Of a stretch of DNA of 64,000 nt, positions 60,642 to 64,000 are shown piece after piece; position 1 is the first letter of the stretch; each line of letters begins with the position of its first letter. A model generated the notes under the pieces. That model had not been told where the DNA came from. It ran no database searches and saw nothing but the letters and a program-made list of their open reading frames with translations. Source of the stretch: Cyclobacteriaceae bacterium (GTDB lineage Bacteria > Bacteroidota > Bacteroidia > Cytophagales > Cyclobacteriaceae); NCBI GenBank assembly GCA_016787665.1, contig JAEUUC010000002.1, positions 124,001 to 188,000 on the forward strand, given 5' to 3'. Position numbers and translations under genes: made by a program.

Positions 60642-60660
60642 CCGATCCTTCCGGGCCCAA

Positions 60661-61674
60661 ATGCTGAAAATCGATAGTCACACGCACATATTGCCGAAAA
60701 AGCTCCCCAATTGGAGCGAAAAATTCGGCTACGGTGACTTCATTTACCTCCAGCATCACAAAAAGGGATTTGCCAAGATGATGCGGGGAAACCAATTCTT
60801 CCGCGAGATCAAAGAGAACTGTTGGAACCCGGAACTGCGTGTTGATGAGTATCAGCAGTACCACACACAGGTACAGGTTGTATGCACGATACCGGTCATG
60901 TTCGCCTACTGGGCCAAGCCACTCGATGGCCTTGATGTGTCACGGTACCTGAACGACCACATCGCTCAATTGGCAGAAGATTACCCCAAACAATACGTTG
61001 GTCTTGGCACGCTACCCATGCAAGACACCGAGCTGGCCGTAAAGGAACTTCAACGATGCAAAAAAATCGGCCTCAGGGGCATTCAAATTGGTTCGAACAT
61101 AAACAACGAGAATCTGAATGAAGATCGTTTCTTCCCCATTTTTGAAGCCTGCGAAAAACTGGACCTGGCTGTGTTGGTGCACCCTTGGGAAATGATGGGT
61201 GAAAAACACATGCAACGGTACTGGCTACCGTGGCTGGTCGGCATGCCGGCCGAAACCTCCCGGGCCATTTGCTCGATGATTTTCGGAGGGGTGTTTGAGC
61301 GGCTACCCAAACTCCGGGTCAACTTTGCACACGCAGGCGGTTCCTTTCTGCCTACCTTGGGGCGTATCGTTCATGGGTTTGAGTGCCGGCCGGATTTGGT
61401 CGCCATCGATAACCCGGTGGATCCCCGGCAATACCTAGGAAAGTTTTGGATCGACAGCGTAACGCACGACCCCGAACTACTTCGCTATGTGATGAAGATG
61501 ATTGGAACAAATCGCATTACGTTGGGCAGCGATTACCCATTTCCTCTTGGCGATCTGGAGATTGGCAAGTTTATTGAAGAGATGGATCTGGATCAGGAAG
61601 CCAAAGCCGACATCTTCCACCGGGCCGCACTCGAATGGCTGGGGATGAAGAAAGAGGAATTGACGAACAATTAA
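60661..61674 (+). CDS. nbaD: 2-amino-3-carboxymuconate-6-semialdehyde decarboxylase (ACMSD)
   Basis: A 337-residue zinc amidohydrolase-fold decarboxylase of the kynurenine/2-nitrobenzoate route; human ACMSD is 336 residues. The match is strong along the length: KIDSHTHILPK (HxH zinc site), FGYGDFIYLQHHKKG, WNPELRVDEYQQY, PVMFAYWAKP, LGTLPMQDTELAVKELQRC, VHPWEMM, RYWLPWLVGMPAETSRAICS, NFAHAGGSFLPTLGRI, and LGSDYPFPLGDLE with the catalytic Asp. I start at 60661; a frame from 60607 adds non-homologous residues. No other tryptophan-catabolism genes are in the window. It is followed by a secreted protein gene after five bases. Confidence 0.95.
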   Translation: MLKIDSHTHILPKKLPNWSEKFGYGDFIYLQHHKKGFAKMMRGNQFFREIKENCWNPELRVDEYQQYHTQVQVVCTIPVMFAYWAKPLDGLDVSRYLNDHIAQLAEDYPKQYVGLGTLPMQDTELAVKELQRCKKIGLRGIQIGSNINNENLNEDRFFPIFEACEKLDLAVLVHPWEMMGEKHMQRYWLPWLVGMPAETSRAICSMIFGGVFERLPKLRVNFAHAGGSFLPTLGRIVHGFECRPDLVAIDNPVDPRQYLGKFWIDSVTHDPELLRYVMKMIGTNRITLGSDYPFPLGDLEIGKFIEEMDLDQEAKADIFHRAALEWLGMKKEELTNN

Positions 61675-61679
61675 AAAGC

Positions 61680-62309
61680 ATGAAGTGGATTTTAGCAGTG
61701 GGGTTGGTGGCCTGGTGGGCAAACGCAAATGCCCAGGATGATCAGCGCGAAAAAGTGCGTCAGGCACAGGAGCAACGGGCGTTGGAGCAACAACGGACCA
61801 ATCAACTCTGGCTGGATTCCGCAGCCCAGATCATGGAGCGAGGCGACTATGCACTGGCTGACAAGGAGTTCCGAAACATGCTCGCTTCATTTAAGAGCGT
61901 GCCCTCCGAACTCGCGTTTTATTTCGGTAAGAACTCGTATTACATGGGGCAATACAAGCAAAGCATCGACTGGCTCTCAAAATATATACAACTCAAGGGT
62001 GCGAGCGGTGCCTTCTCGGCTGAAGCAGCGGAGATTCTGAAAAAGTCGGAAGCAGAACTGGTGAATGCACGAAAGGAACAAACTCGAAATGCCGTAGAGG
62101 TATTCAGTCGCGATTTTTTCATCGATTGCGGCCCCACAGGCAAGGTCATTTGTCCCGTATGCGCGGGTACAACCGTAATCATTCGCAAAGGGTACCTTGG
62201 CCAAAACTCGTATAAAACCTGTGGCTACTGTCACCAACGCGGAACCTTAACCTGCGATGAATACAACAAGTTGATACGCGGCCAATTGCAGCCGGAAAAG
62301 ACACCGTAG
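61680..62309 (+). CDS. Secreted protein with helical repeats and a DnaJ-like zinc ribbon
   Basis: A 209-residue protein. The signal peptide is MKWILAVGLVAWWANANA with cleavage before QDDQ. A charged coiled-coil follows (REKVRQAQEQRALEQQRT), then TPR-like helices (ALADKEFRNMLASF, YMGQYKQSIDWLSKYIQ). The C terminus has two CxxC pairs, CPVC and CGYC, spaced as in DnaJ zinc-binding repeats (CPVCAGT ... CGYCHQRG). I recognise no named family. The ATG at 61680 is five bases after the ACMSD stop; a longer frame from 61635 would lie within ACMSD. Confidence 0.75.
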   Translation: MKWILAVGLVAWWANANAQDDQREKVRQAQEQRALEQQRTNQLWLDSAAQIMERGDYALADKEFRNMLASFKSVPSELAFYFGKNSYYMGQYKQSIDWLSKYIQLKGASGAFSAEAAEILKKSEAELVNARKEQTRNAVEVFSRDFFIDCGPTGKVICPVCAGTTVIIRKGYLGQNSYKTCGYCHQRGTLTCDEYNKLIRGQLQPEKTP

Positions 62310-62330
62310 CGATTCTTACCTTTGCATCCT

Positions 62331-63362
62331 ATGCCGCTCCACAACCGCATAAACGGAAAAGAATTAAAAGAACAACTCAGGGCCGACACCACACCCCGGG
62401 TGACCCTCTCCTTTTACAAATACCACCACATCCAGGACCCGCCTGCATTTCGGGACGAGCTGTACCTGAAGTGGAACGTATTGGACGTTCGCGGAAGAAT
62501 TTATGTCGCCAGTGAGGGCGTTAATGCCCAGCTCAGCGTACCCGCAGCTCACTTTGATGAGTTCAGGGCGATCATTTATGCGGTGCCGTTCCTCAACGGT
62601 ATCCGACTGAACAAGGCGGTGCAAGAGGGAAAATCCTTCTTCAAACTCAAAATTCTTGTGCGCAAGAAGATCGTGGCCGATGGACTCAACGATACTTCAT
62701 TTGACGTCACCGACTGTGGTGTTCACGTTAATGCAGCGGAATTCAACCGATTGGCCGATGACACCAATACCATCATTGTTGACATGCGCAACCACTACGA
62801 GAGTGAAGTAGGTCATTTCAAAAACGCCATCACCCCGGATGTGGATACCTTTCGCGAGGAGCTGCAGGTAGTTAAAGAAGAGTTGGCGGATAAAAAGGAC
62901 AAGAATATTCTGATGTACTGCACGGGCGGCATTCGTTGCGAGAAGGCCAGCGCCTGGATGAAGCACAACGGATTTCGGCACGTCTTTCAATTGGAAGGCG
63001 GCATTATCGAGTACGCCCGGCAGGTGAAAGAGCAGGGGCTGGAAAACAAGTTCATAGGGAAAAACTTTGTTTTTGACGAGCGGCTGGGCGAACGAATTTC
63101 AAACGATATCATCAGTCAGTGCCACCAATGTGGAAAGCCGTGTGACAACCACACCAATTGCAAAAACGATGGCTGTCACCTGTTGTTCATCCAATGTGAC
63201 GAGTGCGCCAAAATGTACGATGGTTGCTGCTCAGAGGCGTGCCGGCAAGTTATCGCTTTACCAGCTGAGCAGCAGAAAGAAATTCGGAAAGGCATCAACA
63301 AAGGGCGGCAGGTGTTCCACAAGGGCCGCTGGAAGTCCGCCACAGCTCCTCTCAAGTCGTGA
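62331..63362 (+). CDS. trhO: tRNA uridine(34) hydroxylase, rhodanese family
   Basis: A 343-residue enzyme that hydroxylates U34 of certain tRNAs, in the YceA/TrhO family. The N-terminal domain has ASEGVNAQLSVP (about residues 62-73). The rhodanese domain has the active-site cysteine in MYCTGGIRCEKASAWM (about 200-215) and VDMRNHYESEVGHF. The C terminus is Cys-rich (CHQCGKPCDNHTNCKNDGC, then QCDECAKMYDGCCSEAC), probably binding zinc. I prefer the ATG at 62331 to a TTG nine bases upstream. It overlaps mogA by four bases. Confidence 0.94.
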   Translation: MPLHNRINGKELKEQLRADTTPRVTLSFYKYHHIQDPPAFRDELYLKWNVLDVRGRIYVASEGVNAQLSVPAAHFDEFRAIIYAVPFLNGIRLNKAVQEGKSFFKLKILVRKKIVADGLNDTSFDVTDCGVHVNAAEFNRLADDTNTIIVDMRNHYESEVGHFKNAITPDVDTFREELQVVKEELADKKDKNILMYCTGGIRCEKASAWMKHNGFRHVFQLEGGIIEYARQVKEQGLENKFIGKNFVFDERLGERISNDIISQCHQCGKPCDNHTNCKNDGCHLLFIQCDECAKMYDGCCSEACRQVIALPAEQQKEIRKGINKGRQVFHKGRWKSATAPLKS

Positions 63363-63892
63363 ACACGAAGATTGTCATTGGCGTCATCAATGTCTCTGAC
63401 CGGGCCAGTCAGGGCATCTATGAAGACGTTCCGGGAAAAGCCATCGTAGCCACGTTGACTGAATATCTGAAATCACCCTGGGAAAAGGTATACGCTGTTG
63501 TTCCCGATGAGCAGCCACTCATAGAGCAAACCTTAATCGATATGGCCGACCGGCAGGGTTGCTGCCTCATTGTAACCAGTGGCGGCACCGGCCCGGCCCC
63601 TCGCGATGTCACCCCGGAGGCAACCACCGCGGTGTGTCAAAAAATGATGCCGGGTTTTGGCGAACTGATGCGACAGGTGAGTTTACAATTTGTGCCCACC
63701 GCCATCCTCTCGCGGCAGACGGCCGGCATTCGTAATCGGACATTAATTGTAAATTTGCCAGGCAAACCAAAGGCCATTCGCCAATGCCTTGATGCGGTAT
63801 TTCCCGCCATCCCCTACTGCATCGACCTGATTGGCGGGCCTTATTTGGAATGCCACGAAGCCGTGATAAAAGTTTTCCGGCCTCAGCCGTAG
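63359..63892 (+). CDS. mogA: Molybdopterin adenylyltransferase
   Basis: A 177-residue enzyme adenylylating molybdopterin before molybdenum insertion. The MPT-binding motif TSGGTGPAPRDVTPEAT (about residues 74-90), the start IGVINVSDRASQGIYEDVPG and the later NLPGKPKAIRQCLDAVFP are characteristic of the MogA/MoaB family. The start is GTG, overlapping the trhO stop as GTGA. No other molybdenum-cofactor genes are nearby, so MoaB-type identity cannot be ruled out. Confidence 0.93.
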   Translation: MNTKIVIGVINVSDRASQGIYEDVPGKAIVATLTEYLKSPWEKVYAVVPDEQPLIEQTLIDMADRQGCCLIVTSGGTGPAPRDVTPEATTAVCQKMMPGFGELMRQVSLQFVPTAILSRQTAGIRNRTLIVNLPGKPKAIRQCLDAVFPAIPYCIDLIGGPYLECHEAVIKVFRPQP

Positions 63893-63928
63893 GTAGTTGG
63901 CTTTACCGAACCAAACTTTTTGATCTGA

Positions 63929-64000
63929 ATGGCTAAAATAAAATACTACTACGACACGGAAACGTGCAAATACGAGCGCGTCAAAACCAGCACGGGAGAC
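63929..64000 (+). CDS. Probable M23 family metallopeptidase, N-terminal fragment
   Basis: Only the first 24 codons are in the window: MAKIKYYYDTETCKYERVKT and four more residues. This N terminus, with IKYYYDTETCKYERVK, is one I associate with membrane-anchored M23 peptidoglycan endopeptidases of Bacteroidota, which begin with a short cytoplasmic stretch before a transmembrane helix. The catalytic part lies outside, so the call rests on memory of this motif. Confidence 0.55.
   Translation, partial: MAKIKYYYDTETCKYERVKTSTGD

Noticed and set aside
1-64000. CRISPR array, insertion sequence, prophage or integron
   Set aside because: No array of direct repeats with unique spacers, no transposase, integrase or phage structural gene was found in any frame.

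Overview
The window reads as a chromosomal segment of a Bacteroidota bacterium, most likely in the order Cytophagales. The evidence is a gliding-motility/T9SS type B C-terminal domain, a SusC/CarboxypepD-type TonB-dependent receptor, a GH97 enzyme, long-form HisG, and promoters matching the Bacteroidota -33 TTTG / -7 TAnnTTTG pattern. The DNA is of moderate GC content and densely coding on both strands. I see no prophage, insertion sequence, CRISPR array or standard tRNA/rRNA gene. This assignment is an inference from gene content, not from a marker gene.

Layout. 1-6.2 kb: end of an AGCS symporter, a conserved protein, an NSS transporter, a TolB-like beta-propeller protein and a fatty-acyl-CoA ligase. 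6.2-7.2 kb: a minus-strand structured RNA with a tRNA-like fold, and a divergent Lrp/AsnC regulator. 7.2-13.3 kb: a complete suf operon (sufB-C-D-S-E-T) plus a bacilliredoxin. 13.3-17.9 kb: a frameshifted Na+/H+ antiporter and a large T9SS type B surface protein. 17.9-22.9 kb: pterin genes (PTPS, folE), aconitase with a histone-H1-like tail, ferritin and a NUDIX hydrolase. 22.9-31.9 kb: a TPR lipoprotein, then a his operon (hisG-D-C-B-H-A-F, a CDF-like membrane protein, hisIE) behind a classical His-rich attenuator.

32-40 kb: nitroreductase, small unknowns, a disulfide-less lipoamide-dehydrogenase-like flavoprotein, CtlX, PAP2, two DUF937-like paralogues (one with a 9-residue repeat tail), riboflavin synthase and a secreted M20 amidohydrolase. 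40.3-45 kb: a winged-helix regulator block with two copies of a near-identical 15-bp palindrome, ending in a TonB-dependent receptor. 45-52.4 kb: cysS, yidD, and a GMC oxidoreductase / gluconate-2-DH subunit 3 / Gfo-Idh-MocA cluster, probably for 3-keto-sugar metabolism. 52.4-58.2 kb: a tripartite RND efflux operon. 58.4-64 kb: GH97, ACMSD, a secreted zinc-ribbon protein, trhO, mogA and the start of a probable M23 peptidase.

The most notable points are the tRNA-like RNA with about 100 extra nucleotides in its variable arm (6305-6488, minus) and the aconitase with a Lys/Ala tail next to ferritin. Others are the his attenuator, the paired palindromes around the winged-helix gene, heptamer-phased intergenic repeats at three places, and the GDPIQQ repeat tail. 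All structures and motif matches were found by eye. No search or folding program was run.
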